From: SAR86 cluster bacterium AG-422-P06
GTDB taxonomy: Bacteria; Pseudomonadota; Gammaproteobacteria; Magnimaribacterales; TMED112
DNA length: 33,001 bases
Assembly: GCA_003213455.1 (NCBI GenBank)
Contig: QCMX01000008.1
Location: forward strand, 1 to 33,001
Direction: 5' to 3'
Notes under the pieces: model-generated
Databases searched by the model: none
Told to the model about the DNA's origin: nothing
The model's input: the letters and a program-made list of their open reading frames with translations, nothing else
Position numbers and translations under genes: made by a program
Shown: piece by piece, positions 9,039-17,104 of the stretch
Layout of the letters: every line of letters starts with the position of its first letter
Numbering within the stretch: the stretch's first letter is position 1

Positions 9039-10070
9039 TTATTTCAGTATTTCGTCACAGCCTGTATCAGCTAAAAATATTAGTACTTTTTGCTTATCAC
9101 TATCAGCTAAAGCATTAAATTCTTCTTTAATCCAATTTAGGCATTTTGCTTGATAGTTGAAAGTTTTTTGCTTCCAAATAGACCCATCAACTTTGGCTTC
9201 CCATTCCTCAGAACCGTTCTTTACAGCTTTAGAATTCTCCAATAATAATGGAGCATACATCTTGCCAAATTCAAATAGAATTGCTTTTAAAGATAAGGGG
9301 TTTTCCTCAAGCTCAATCCAATTATTTGTATCAGAATCAAGACCTGAGAGATCTTCCATTATATCTATCCATGCAACAACCCGAGGAGCTAATTCTTCAC
9401 AAATTTGTCTTGGTGTTGGGTCAAATTTAACTAGTTGTGAGATTTGACCATAAAAAGCAAAATCGGCTGATGATGGTTTATTTCCTAATAAGAATCGACT
9501 TTTAATTAGATGCTCATTGAGTGATTTTATAAATCTTCTAAAACTTTCATCAATCAAATCAGCGGTCTCATTACTTGAACCTACAACCCATAATCTTTCG
9601 GTTTGTCTTTTAATAATGAATTCTTTTATCTGGTTATGATCTTCCACTGACAATGGGTTCTGAAACTCGACTAATGGTAGAATCGTCCCGGCTTTTTCTG
9701 CATCATCTTTGAAATGCCATCTGTAATGAAACATATATTTTGTGATCCATTCATCGCCAAAGTCTTCTAATAAATAGTTAATAAAAGCTAATGCTGGATC
9801 ATCTGGTATAGCTTTTCTCTGAGTATAAATGCTTTCAATTTTTCTAATCATAGGTGTAGAGTCAGTTGTAGCTACTAGTTTTTGATCATCGCCCTCAAAT
9901 AAGATTACAGGCAATAAAATTGGCTTTGGTAGCTCTATATTCAGGCTCTCAAGTCTAGTCTTAGTTTCGCCCCAATAAATATCATATGGAATCCTTCTAT
10001 ACCTGAGCAATGAGAGCATTTTTTGGGTGTATGGTGAAGGTGTTGCACCAAATATCTGCAATCTATCCAT
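9039..10070 (-). CDS. Glutathione S-transferase family protein
   Basis: N-terminal thioredoxin-fold GST segment (FGATPSPYTQKMLSLLRYRRIPYDIYWGE), C-terminal helical domain with FLLGNKPSSADFAFYGQI. Confidence 0.82.
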   Translation of the reverse strand: MDRLQIFGATPSPYTQKMLSLLRYRRIPYDIYWGETKTRLESLNIELPKPILLPVILFEGDDQKLVATTDSTPMIRKIESIYTQRKAIPDDPALAFINYLLEDFGDEWITKYMFHYRWHFKDDAEKAGTILPLVEFQNPLSVEDHNQIKEFIIKRQTERLWVVGSSNETADLIDESFRRFIKSLNEHLIKSRFLLGNKPSSADFAFYGQISQLVKFDPTPRQICEELAPRVVAWIDIMEDLSGLDSDTNNWIELEENPLSLKAILFEFGKMYAPLLLENSKAVKNGSEEWEAKVDGSIWKQKTFNYQAKCLNWIKEEFNALADSDKQKVLIFLADTGCDEILK

Positions 10071-10109
10071 ACTTGATTATAACCTCTATTTCATGCAGCT
10101 AAAATGAAC

Positions 10110-10115
10110 TATAAT
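10110..10115 (+). promoter_or_regulatory. Probable sigma70 -10 box for tRNA-Ser
   Basis: Perfect TATAAT, 10 nt upstream of the tRNA 5' end. The -35 is weak and not confidently identified. Confidence 0.5.
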
Positions 10116-10125
10116 GTTGCGCTTA

Positions 10126-10216
10126 GGAGAGATGGCAGAGCGGTTGAATGCACCAGTCTTGAAAACTGGCATACGTTAATAGCGTATCGTGGGTTCGAAT
10201 CCCACTCTCTCCGCCA
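10126..10216 (+). tRNA. tRNA-Ser (anticodon UGA)
   Basis: Acceptor GGAGAGA/TCTCTCC, G discriminator and encoded CCA, anticodon stem CCAGT/ACTGG with loop CTTGAAA (TGA at 10160-10162), long class II variable arm, T-arm GTGGGTTCGAATCCCAC. Confidence 0.97.
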
Positions 10217-10223
10217 TTCATTA

Positions 10224-11807
10224 ATGAGAGCAGTAATTAAAGCTAAATTAATTTCAATAATTTGTGTTGTACTAACCTTTAATAGTCCAATTCTTGCTGA
10301 AGAGCAATCAGTTACAAAAGAAGTAGTTATATTTCATACTAATGATATAGAAAGCGTTTATGAACCTATTCAAGCCGTGTGGCGACCAGATATCGAGCTA
10401 ATTGGTGGTATTTCACATCTCACTACACTAATACGTAAGGCTCGAGCAGAAGAAGACACAAGTTTTTTAGTTGATGCCGGTGATATTTATACGGGTGCCT
10501 TATCCAAAAAATCAAAAGGTAAGCTGCCTTTTGATCTCTATAATGCTATGGGTTACGACGCCTTAAATATCGGTAATCATGAATTTGAATATAATTGGGA
10601 CGCCCTGGTAGAAATCATACCAAGAGCTAATTTTCCGGTTCTCAATGCCAATATTTTCCATGAAAAGTCAGGCAAACTTATTGCGAAACCCTACACAATT
10701 CTTGAACAATCAGGTGTGAAAATTGGTGTGATAGGCGTCATGGGTATTGATGCCTTTTACAACACTATGGCCCCATTCCATCGCATTGGCCTTAGCATTA
10801 AAGACCCGATAGAAACAGCACAATATTGGGCAGATAAAATTCGTGACGATGTAAATATGTTAATAGTCTTAACTCATCAAAACAAAACTGCTCCAATGCA
10901 GACTAACAAAGAAGCTGATCCATATGTGCAACGAGGTTTTGATGAAGATTATGAAATGGCAGGAAAATTAAGAGGTGTTGATGCTATTTTTGGCGGGCAC
11001 TCTGATAATGGTTTGCCAGAGCCAGTAATCCACCCAGATACGGGCACAGTCATAGGTTTAACTTTTGGACAAGGCATGCATCTTGGTTATACAAAATTTA
11101 GAGTGAATCTTAATGAACATGATGTAACATTTTTGGAGGGTTATTTGATTCCTGTAGATTCAAAAGCATTTCCTGCTGATCAGAAAACCTCGAAGCTGAT
11201 AAACCAATACCGTAAGCTCTATCCTGAACTCTCAGAGATCATTGCAACTATAAAGCAGCCCTCAATGCGTCTTTATAACAATGAATCTACCATTGGTAAC
11301 TTATTGACAGATATTATGCGTGATGCAGCAGGTAGTGATGTATCTTTCTTAAATTCAGGGGCTATTAGAGCCGATTTAAATTCTGGCAAGATAACTCTAG
11401 AGCATTTACTAAATGTTTATCCTTTTCCAGATAATCTCACAATCATTGAGTTATCAGGGAAACAGATCAAAAACTTAATTGAGTACAGCCTGACTCTGCC
11501 TTACGGCATAGGTCAAATTTCTGGCCTAGAAGTAAAATACAACAGCAATAAACCAGCTATGCAAAGACTTTTGAGCTTAAAGATTAATGGCAGAAACATA
11601 GTAGATTCAAATAAATATACCGTATCTACAAGTGGCTATTTAGCAAAAGGAGGGGATGGTTACACTGTTTTTACAGAGGGTAAGCTCATTAATGAAGAAC
11701 AAAGTTTTCCTGATGCGCTTTATAGAGGTTTCAAGGCAATGGGAGAAGTTAAACTGCCTTCGATTGGTAGACAAATAGATCTATCAGGTGATCTCAGCGT
11801 CAATTAA
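10224..11807 (+). CDS. 5'-nucleotidase / UshA-like metallophosphoesterase, exported
   Basis: Signal peptide MRAVIKAKLISIICVVLTFNSPILAEE; FHTNDIES, LVDAGDIYTG, NIGNHEFEYN, FGGHSDN; C-terminal NSGAIRADLNSGKITLEHLLNVYPFPDNL. The track start at 10104 lies upstream of the tRNA and translates through it. Confidence 0.9.
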   Translation: MRAVIKAKLISIICVVLTFNSPILAEEQSVTKEVVIFHTNDIESVYEPIQAVWRPDIELIGGISHLTTLIRKARAEEDTSFLVDAGDIYTGALSKKSKGKLPFDLYNAMGYDALNIGNHEFEYNWDALVEIIPRANFPVLNANIFHEKSGKLIAKPYTILEQSGVKIGVIGVMGIDAFYNTMAPFHRIGLSIKDPIETAQYWADKIRDDVNMLIVLTHQNKTAPMQTNKEADPYVQRGFDEDYEMAGKLRGVDAIFGGHSDNGLPEPVIHPDTGTVIGLTFGQGMHLGYTKFRVNLNEHDVTFLEGYLIPVDSKAFPADQKTSKLINQYRKLYPELSEIIATIKQPSMRLYNNESTIGNLLTDIMRDAAGSDVSFLNSGAIRADLNSGKITLEHLLNVYPFPDNLTIIELSGKQIKNLIEYSLTLPYGIGQISGLEVKYNSNKPAMQRLLSLKINGRNIVDSNKYTVSTSGYLAKGGDGYTVFTEGKLINEEQSFPDALYRGFKAMGEVKLPSIGRQIDLSGDLSVN

Positions 11808-12305
11808 AACAGCAATAAATAGTGCAGGTTCTTGACCTTTGCAGACCCAAGCATGGTTGGTTCCTCTCTGCACTACAACATCAAAAGGTTTCAGATCGAC
11901 CTCATCCTCATCAAGAAGTAGAGTTACTTCACCTTTCAAGAGAATAATATAATCAATCGTTTCTGTTTTGTGCATTGCAGGATGGCGAGTTGTGTCTACT
12001 CTGGCATCTGCAGCACCCACTTGAGAAAAATTATCATGCGCAATTTGATTCAAGACATCATTCGGTATCCCTTCTGGAAGAGGATTTATTTGAAAGTAAC
12101 GAAATTTTGTACCTAGATTGGGTGGGCTTAGTAAAATATCTGTATCTGCTCTATCAACTGAGTCTTTAGAATCTACTGGACTATTGTCTGTATTCCAAAG
12201 CTCAAACAAACCCCCAACTTCTTCTCCAATGCTTTTAGGAGGAGGGCCATCAGACATTATTACTGATTTTCCTTCTTTATTATGGCCTGTAACTATTCGT
12301 CTCAA
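11784..12305 (-). CDS. Cupin domain protein
   Basis: TETIDYIILLKGEVTLLLDEDEVDLKPFDVVVQRGTNHAWVCKGQEPALFIAVLIDA. Confidence 0.82.
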   Translation of the reverse strand: MRRIVTGHNKEGKSVIMSDGPPPKSIGEEVGGLFELWNTDNSPVDSKDSVDRADTDILLSPPNLGTKFRYFQINPLPEGIPNDVLNQIAHDNFSQVGAADARVDTTRHPAMHKTETIDYIILLKGEVTLLLDEDEVDLKPFDVVVQRGTNHAWVCKGQEPALFIAVLIDAEIT

Positions 12306-12445
12306 TTTTTACTCCCGTTAAGGAAATATTACTAATCAAACGGCAAATTAGTCAATTTATATAAAAAAAGTAAATAAAGAGCTTTGTATCACTTCTTTTT
12401 GTAGACATCTGGAGTATTTGCTGTATTGTTTAGCTCATAATAAAT

Positions 12446-12451
12446 AGGAGG
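12446..12451 (+). promoter_or_regulatory. Strong Shine-Dalgarno AGGAGG for cspA
   Basis: Exact AGGAGG with 5-nt spacing to ATG 12457. Confidence 0.75.
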
Positions 12452-12456
12452 ACGCA

Positions 12457-12660
12457 ATGCAAAAAGGAATCGTAAAGTTTTTTAATAACGCTAAAGGTTT
12501 TGGATTTATTGCGCCAGAAGACGGTGAAAAAGATGTATTTGTACACATCAGCGCATTACAAAAATGCGGACTTGAGACATTGAATGAAAATGACAATGTT
12601 GAGTTCTCAGTTGAAGAGTACAAAGGCAGAATAGGCGTCGGTGAAATAAAACTAGTCTAG
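12457..12660 (+). CDS. Cold-shock domain protein (CspA family)
   Basis: [35 protein letters not shown] with RNP1 (KGFGFI) and RNP2 (VFVHI). Confidence 0.96.
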   Translation: MQKGIVKFFNNAKGFGFIAPEDGEKDVFVHISALQKCGLETLNENDNVEFSVEEYKGRIGVGEIKLV

Positions 12661-12684
12661 AAGATATCCCACACAAGCCACTTA

Positions 12685-12882
12685 TCAATGACCAGCACTA
12701 TACAAGGTCATGAAGAGTATCCCTGTGCCTATCGTTCCTGAAACTAATACCAAGTAATCAATTAAACCAACTAAAGAGATCCTGAACCAGGACTCATCTG
12801 GTTTAGTTTTTCTAAAAGCTGAGATTTTAAAAAGACAGAAGGCAATAATAAAAACAATGCCTCCTAAAATGAATATACCCAT
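12685..12882 (-). CDS. Small two-TM membrane protein, unknown function
   Basis: 65-aa ORF with two hydrophobic segments, collinear with and just downstream of the CPXCG protein and SDR on the minus strand. Confidence 0.55.
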   Translation of the reverse strand: MGIFILGGIVFIIAFCLFKISAFRKTKPDESWFRISLVGLIDYLVLVSGTIGTGILFMTLYSAGH

Positions 12883-12890
12883 ATTTCTAA

Positions 12891-13079
12891 TTAAAACCCA
12901 TCATCTTCTTTTGCTGTATCAATATTAATTGAACCTTCATAAATATTAACTCTTAGCAGAATAGGATTACAGCAAACCTGACAATCTTCTACATACTCTT
13001 GATGATCCATAGACATGTCTATCTCAAAATATATCTCTTCCCAACAATAAGGGCATTGTCCCTTTTCTTCATCTATCAT
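12891..13079 (-). CDS. CPXCG-motif Cys-rich small protein
   Basis: CPYCWEEI…YVEDCQVCCNPI; two CxxC knuckles; start abuts the SDR stop with no intergenic base. Confidence 0.8.
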   Translation of the reverse strand: MIDEEKGQCPYCWEEIYFEIDMSMDHQEYVEDCQVCCNPILLRVNIYEGSINIDTAKEDDGF

Positions 13080-13901
13080 TTATCCAGAAATTTTCTTAAA
13101 CCTTCTGCCAACAAAATTTAAAAGAGTTTTTCTTGAGAACAATCTAGATATTGCATAAAGATTTCTATTACTTTTTCCTGTGATGATATACAGTTTTCCA
13201 CTCTCATATGCATCAAGAGCTTCTTTAGAACAGTCCTCAGCCGACTGTATTTTTACATTTTTATTATCGCTCATGGATGCAAGTCTTTTTTGCAATCTCT
13301 CAGAACTCACTGTGGCGACTTTAACAAACTCAGACTCAGTTGCACCTGGGCAGACTGCCATTACATGAACACCTTTACGAGAATATTCAAAATTTAAAGC
13401 CTCACTTAAACTAAGTACATATGCTTTAGTCGCTGCATAAACGGCTGAATAAGGGATTGAATAGAATGCTGCTACTGATGCAACATTAATAATTCCACCA
13501 GAACCTTTTTTCTCAAAATCTTGTAAGAATAGATAGCTTAGCTCAGTCAGTGACGTAATGTTCAGATGAATCATATTTTCATAATCCTCAACTGGGCACT
13601 CATCAAATGTTCCCCATCTGCCATAGCCTGCATTATTTACCAATATATCTATATCAATATGTTCGGCTTTTATCTGTTCATAAAGTTTTTTAGCTGAGTT
13701 AGGCAAACCAATATCTTCAACAAATACTTTTGTTTTAGTTCCTTGTGCCTCTAATTCCTTGGCTAGCTGCTCCAATTTATCTTTAGATCTGGCAGTAAGT
13801 ATTAAATTTGCACCTCTACTGGCGAAATCTTTGGCCATTGCAAGTCCAATGCCTGAAGAGGCTCCAGTAACTAAAATTGTTTTATTATTGAATTTAGACA
13901 T
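13080..13901 (-). CDS. Short-chain dehydrogenase/reductase (SDR family)
   Basis: ILVTGASSGIGLAMAKDFA, NNAGYGRWG, YSAVYAATKAYV catalytic YxxxK. Confidence 0.92.
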   Translation of the reverse strand: MSKFNNKTILVTGASSGIGLAMAKDFASRGANLILTARSKDKLEQLAKELEAQGTKTKVFVEDIGLPNSAKKLYEQIKAEHIDIDILVNNAGYGRWGTFDECPVEDYENMIHLNITSLTELSYLFLQDFEKKGSGGIINVASVAAFYSIPYSAVYAATKAYVLSLSEALNFEYSRKGVHVMAVCPGATESEFVKVATVSSERLQKRLASMSDNKNVKIQSAEDCSKEALDAYESGKLYIITGKSNRNLYAISRLFSRKTLLNFVGRRFKKISG

Positions 13902-14031
13902 ATTTTCTCCTGAAATCTTATTTAACTTATTTGATGTTTAATTTCTAATTTTCAAATATAAGTAAATTATATAACAAGCCATCTTGTCAAAAGCCTCTAA
14001 TATGGCATAGTTAAAGGAGCAGGAGATTTTT

Positions 14032-14856
14032 ATGAATTATTTAAAATTTTTAGTACTTTTCTCAGTGTTATTTTTAGCTGCATGTTCAAATGAAGCTGAA
14101 ACAACTGAAGCAGAAGTAGAAACTACTGAAACCGAAGAAGAACAAGGCCCTCCATATACTGAGTATATGACATGTACACCTGGTTCAGATTTTAATGATG
14201 CAAGTGCAAAAGCCATGATTGATGAATGGAATGACTTTGATTTTGCTGAAGGTTTCTTTTACTCAGCAGGTCATGCACCTGTTCAAAGCGCTTCACTAGG
14301 TGGAGATAATAAAGTTTATTGGCAACTATTTTGGGAATCCAAAGATGCTTCAGATGCTGGTTGGTCTGATTGGGCTACAAATGCTGAAGCTGATGCATGG
14401 AGAGCAAAACATTCATCTGTAATGGTCTGTGATGGCGAAGGCAGAAGAGGTTATGACGTTTATTTTCCACTCGGCGATGAAGCAAATTGGAATGGACCAA
14501 CTGAATGGGTCACTTATGGTCATTATTGTAAGTTTAATGATGAAAATGGGCTTGATTTGCTAAGAGAGGCTGTCGGCGCATTTAATGAATACTCTTTAGG
14601 TTCAGCCAACGAAACAACTTTTGCATACAGCGTTATGTTTCACAATGGAGAGAATCCTGAGCCATTCTCAAACTATGATTTCTTTTGGAATAATTACTAT
14701 GAAAGTCATTCAGATGCGGAACTAGCTTACCAAAGGTTTGCTGATATGGGTTCAGATATTCAAGCTATGTTTGATGCATCGGCTACATGTGAAGGGCCAA
14801 ATGCAAGCAACTCTTATCAGTTCTATCCTGATCCTGATGATGCAGATGATGCATAA
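14032..14856 (+). CDS. Lipoprotein of unknown function with internal domain duplication
   Basis: Signal peptide with lipobox LAAC (C18), acidic Glu/Thr linker, then two ~115-aa halves with matching C/FW/C/P landmarks. SD AAAGGAG upstream. Confidence 0.85.
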   Translation: MNYLKFLVLFSVLFLAACSNEAETTEAEVETTETEEEQGPPYTEYMTCTPGSDFNDASAKAMIDEWNDFDFAEGFFYSAGHAPVQSASLGGDNKVYWQLFWESKDASDAGWSDWATNAEADAWRAKHSSVMVCDGEGRRGYDVYFPLGDEANWNGPTEWVTYGHYCKFNDENGLDLLREAVGAFNEYSLGSANETTFAYSVMFHNGENPEPFSNYDFFWNNYYESHSDAELAYQRFADMGSDIQAMFDASATCEGPNASNSYQFYPDPDDADDA

Positions 14857-14870
14857 TTAGCTTAATTTCT

Positions 14871-14900
14871 AAAAAAGCCGCTTATTGCGGCTTTTTTTTT
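14871..14900 (+). terminator. Rho-independent terminator
   Basis: Perfect stem AAAAAAGCCGC / GCGGCTTTTTT with TTATT loop followed by T tract. Confidence 0.92.
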
Positions 14901-14934
14901 GCTTTTAATTCAAAGAGTCTTTAGATTAATTTAA

Positions 14935-16302
14935 GTGGAATATTTAGATAAGCTAGCAGCAGATTTTGCCACTTGGGCCTGGGGTCCTTGGTTAGTGGCT
15001 CTTTTGCTCGGAGCAGGGGCATATTTTCTTTATTCGTCTCGATTAAGACCATTTTTATATCTTCCACATGCTTTTTCAGTTTTAGCAGGGAAACATTCAA
15101 ACGAATCAGATAAAGGCGATGTAAGCCATTTTAAAGCCCTTACTGCAGCTTTGTCAGGCACTATTGGCTTAGGTAATATTGCTGGTGTTGCGGTAGCAAT
15201 ACAGATAGGAGGTCCTGGAGCCATTTTTTGGATGTGGGTAACTGCAATTTTCGGCATAGCAACTAAATTTTTCACATGCACTCTATCAGTAATGTACAGA
15301 GAAATTGGACCTAATGGAGAAGCTAATGCAGGGCCTATGTATATCATCAAGAATGGCTTACCTAAATACATGCTTCCTTTTGCCTACTTTTTTGCAGTTT
15401 TTGGGATAATTGGTTGTTTACCATCCTTTCAAGCAAATCAACTTGTTCAGATTACAAACGATTTATATTTCGCTGATGTAGAAAATTTTAGATATATAGC
15501 AGCATCTATTCTTGTAGTGCTTACAGCATTTGTAATATTAGGGGGTTTAAAGAGGATCGCTGATGTATCAGCTTGGCTAGTACCAATAATGGCTGTTCTG
15601 TACTTTATGTCAGTATTGACTGCAATTTTATTAAATCTTGATCAACTTATTCCTGCATTCAAACTTATATTTGTGGATGCTTTTACTGGTAATGCAGTAT
15701 TAGGTGGAGGTATTGCTGGCGTTATAATTACTGGTATAAGAAGGGGAGCTTTTAGCAATGAAGCAGGCATAGGAACTGAATCATTGGTTCATGGTGCAGC
15801 AAAGACATCCAACCCTGTAAAACAAGGCCTTGTTGCAATGACAGGACCTATTTTTGACACCCTCATTATGTGCACATTAACAGCCCTTATAATTCTCATT
15901 TCTGGTGTTTGGCAATCTTCTGACAGCAGTGGTGTGACTCTTACTTCTGAAGCATTCTCAATGATACTGGGCCCAATAGGCTCTTTAATACTTTTTTTAT
16001 GTGTTGTAAGTTTTGGTATGAGCACAATCTTTACCTACTCTTATTACGGCGCTAGTTGCGCAAAATTTTTATTTGGAGAGGCTGGAAATAAAATTTACCA
16101 ATATATCTTCATACTTTTTGTAGGTGTATTTTCTATAACTTCTTTAGATTTTGCCTTGAACGTTGTTGATGGATCTTTCGCTATGATGGCAATTCCAACT
16201 CTGGTATCAACTATTTGGTTAGCTCCTAAGGTTGTAGAGAAGGCAAATGATTATTTTATGTCTCTAAAGAATCAAGATAAGACAGAATTGAATCAAGTTT
16301 AA
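14935..16302 (+). CDS. Sodium:alanine/glycine symporter (AGCS family)
   Basis: GTG start; GTIGLGNIAGVAVAIQIGGPGAIFWMWV, GIRRGAFSNEAGIGTESLVHGAAKTSNPVKQGLVAM typical of AGCS. Confidence 0.94.
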   Translation: MEYLDKLAADFATWAWGPWLVALLLGAGAYFLYSSRLRPFLYLPHAFSVLAGKHSNESDKGDVSHFKALTAALSGTIGLGNIAGVAVAIQIGGPGAIFWMWVTAIFGIATKFFTCTLSVMYREIGPNGEANAGPMYIIKNGLPKYMLPFAYFFAVFGIIGCLPSFQANQLVQITNDLYFADVENFRYIAASILVVLTAFVILGGLKRIADVSAWLVPIMAVLYFMSVLTAILLNLDQLIPAFKLIFVDAFTGNAVLGGGIAGVIITGIRRGAFSNEAGIGTESLVHGAAKTSNPVKQGLVAMTGPIFDTLIMCTLTALIILISGVWQSSDSSGVTLTSEAFSMILGPIGSLILFLCVVSFGMSTIFTYSYYGASCAKFLFGEAGNKIYQYIFILFVGVFSITSLDFALNVVDGSFAMMAIPTLVSTIWLAPKVVEKANDYFMSLKNQDKTELNQV

Positions 16303-17053
16303 GCTCACCACCAAAGTAAGCTACCTCATCTTTATCCAATCTTAATAAGCTACTTTTTAACGATTCTTTTGCCTTGCAGAAATCTCGAATGAAACTTAAT
16401 TTTTGAAATCTTACATTAATCGCAAATAAGGAATATTTTTCATTGTATCTGCACAATGTTTCTCTTTCAGAGCGTATAACCCATTCACAGACATCTCCTT
16501 TTGGAAACTCCTCTGACTTAAGGTGCATTCTTTTTGTATCACCATGAATAAACCAATTTTCCCTTTTAAATGGCTTTCCTACTGGAGCATTAGAAATAAA
16601 CCTCTCAATTGGATTTCCAATCTTTTCATTTAGCGTCTTAACTGGCTTATGGATAGCTCGCAATGGTTCTCCTATTTTCTCTTTTAAGTTCCAGTAACTT
16701 GGTGAGCAAACTGAGGCAGCCAATAGTTTTTGTTCTCCGGTTGATTCAATGATGCATAAGTCATCTGGTACAGAAAGTGACATAGAAGCTATAGGATCTT
16801 TATAAGCATCATTTGACTGTATATGCTCGGTAAGAAGTTCTTGAGCCTCTAAAGAACAATTTGTAGTTCTAACCACTGTTTCGTATGAGTTTTTAAGTAG
16901 CTCTTCTTTATATTTTATTAGCTCCTCATCAATTGAGTTATCAAACCAATCATCTATTTCAATAGGCTTTAAACCTAATCTATATTTACCTTTACCATCT
17001 GACCAAGGTGGTTTGGACCAAAATTCTAAGTTAACTACAAGCTCTTGAGACAT
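16256..17053 (-). CDS. DUF3445 family protein (heme-dependent oxidative N-demethylase alpha-subunit-like)
   Basis: CSPSYWNLKEKIGEPLRAIHKPVKTLNEKIGNPIERFISNAPVGKPFKRENWFIHGD core, RSERETLCRY…FAINVR. Confidence 0.8.
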   Translation of the reverse strand: MSQELVVNLEFWSKPPWSDGKGKYRLGLKPIEIDDWFDNSIDEELIKYKEELLKNSYETVVRTTNCSLEAQELLTEHIQSNDAYKDPIASMSLSVPDDLCIIESTGEQKLLAASVCSPSYWNLKEKIGEPLRAIHKPVKTLNEKIGNPIERFISNAPVGKPFKRENWFIHGDTKRMHLKSEEFPKGDVCEWVIRSERETLCRYNEKYSLFAINVRFQKLSFIRDFCKAKESLKSSLLRLDKDEVAYFGGELKLDSILSYLDSLET

Positions 17054-17104
17054 AATCTAATTTGTTTAATATGGAGTCTTAGCAATATTAATTCAAAAAA
17101 GAAT

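Noticed and set aside
9157-9447. 96-aa and 60-aa plus-strand ORFs antisense to the GST-like gene
   Set aside because: Contained entirely in a convincing CDS on the other strand; low-complexity translation.
13984-14011. TTGTCA-16-CATAGT as a promoter for the lipoprotein gene
   Set aside because: The predicted TSS would fall within or next to the SD, and the -10 matches 4 of 6; not convincing without TSS data.
15030-15371. 113-aa minus-strand ORF inside the AGCS symporter
   Set aside because: Antisense shadow of a conserved gene; no start context or family similarity.
17045-17104. Extended N-terminus MRHNLICLIWSLSNINSKKN for the FMO
   Set aside because: FAD-binding GxGPSG motif begins directly after ATG 17105, as expected for FMOs; the upstream extension overlaps the divergent DUF3445 start.
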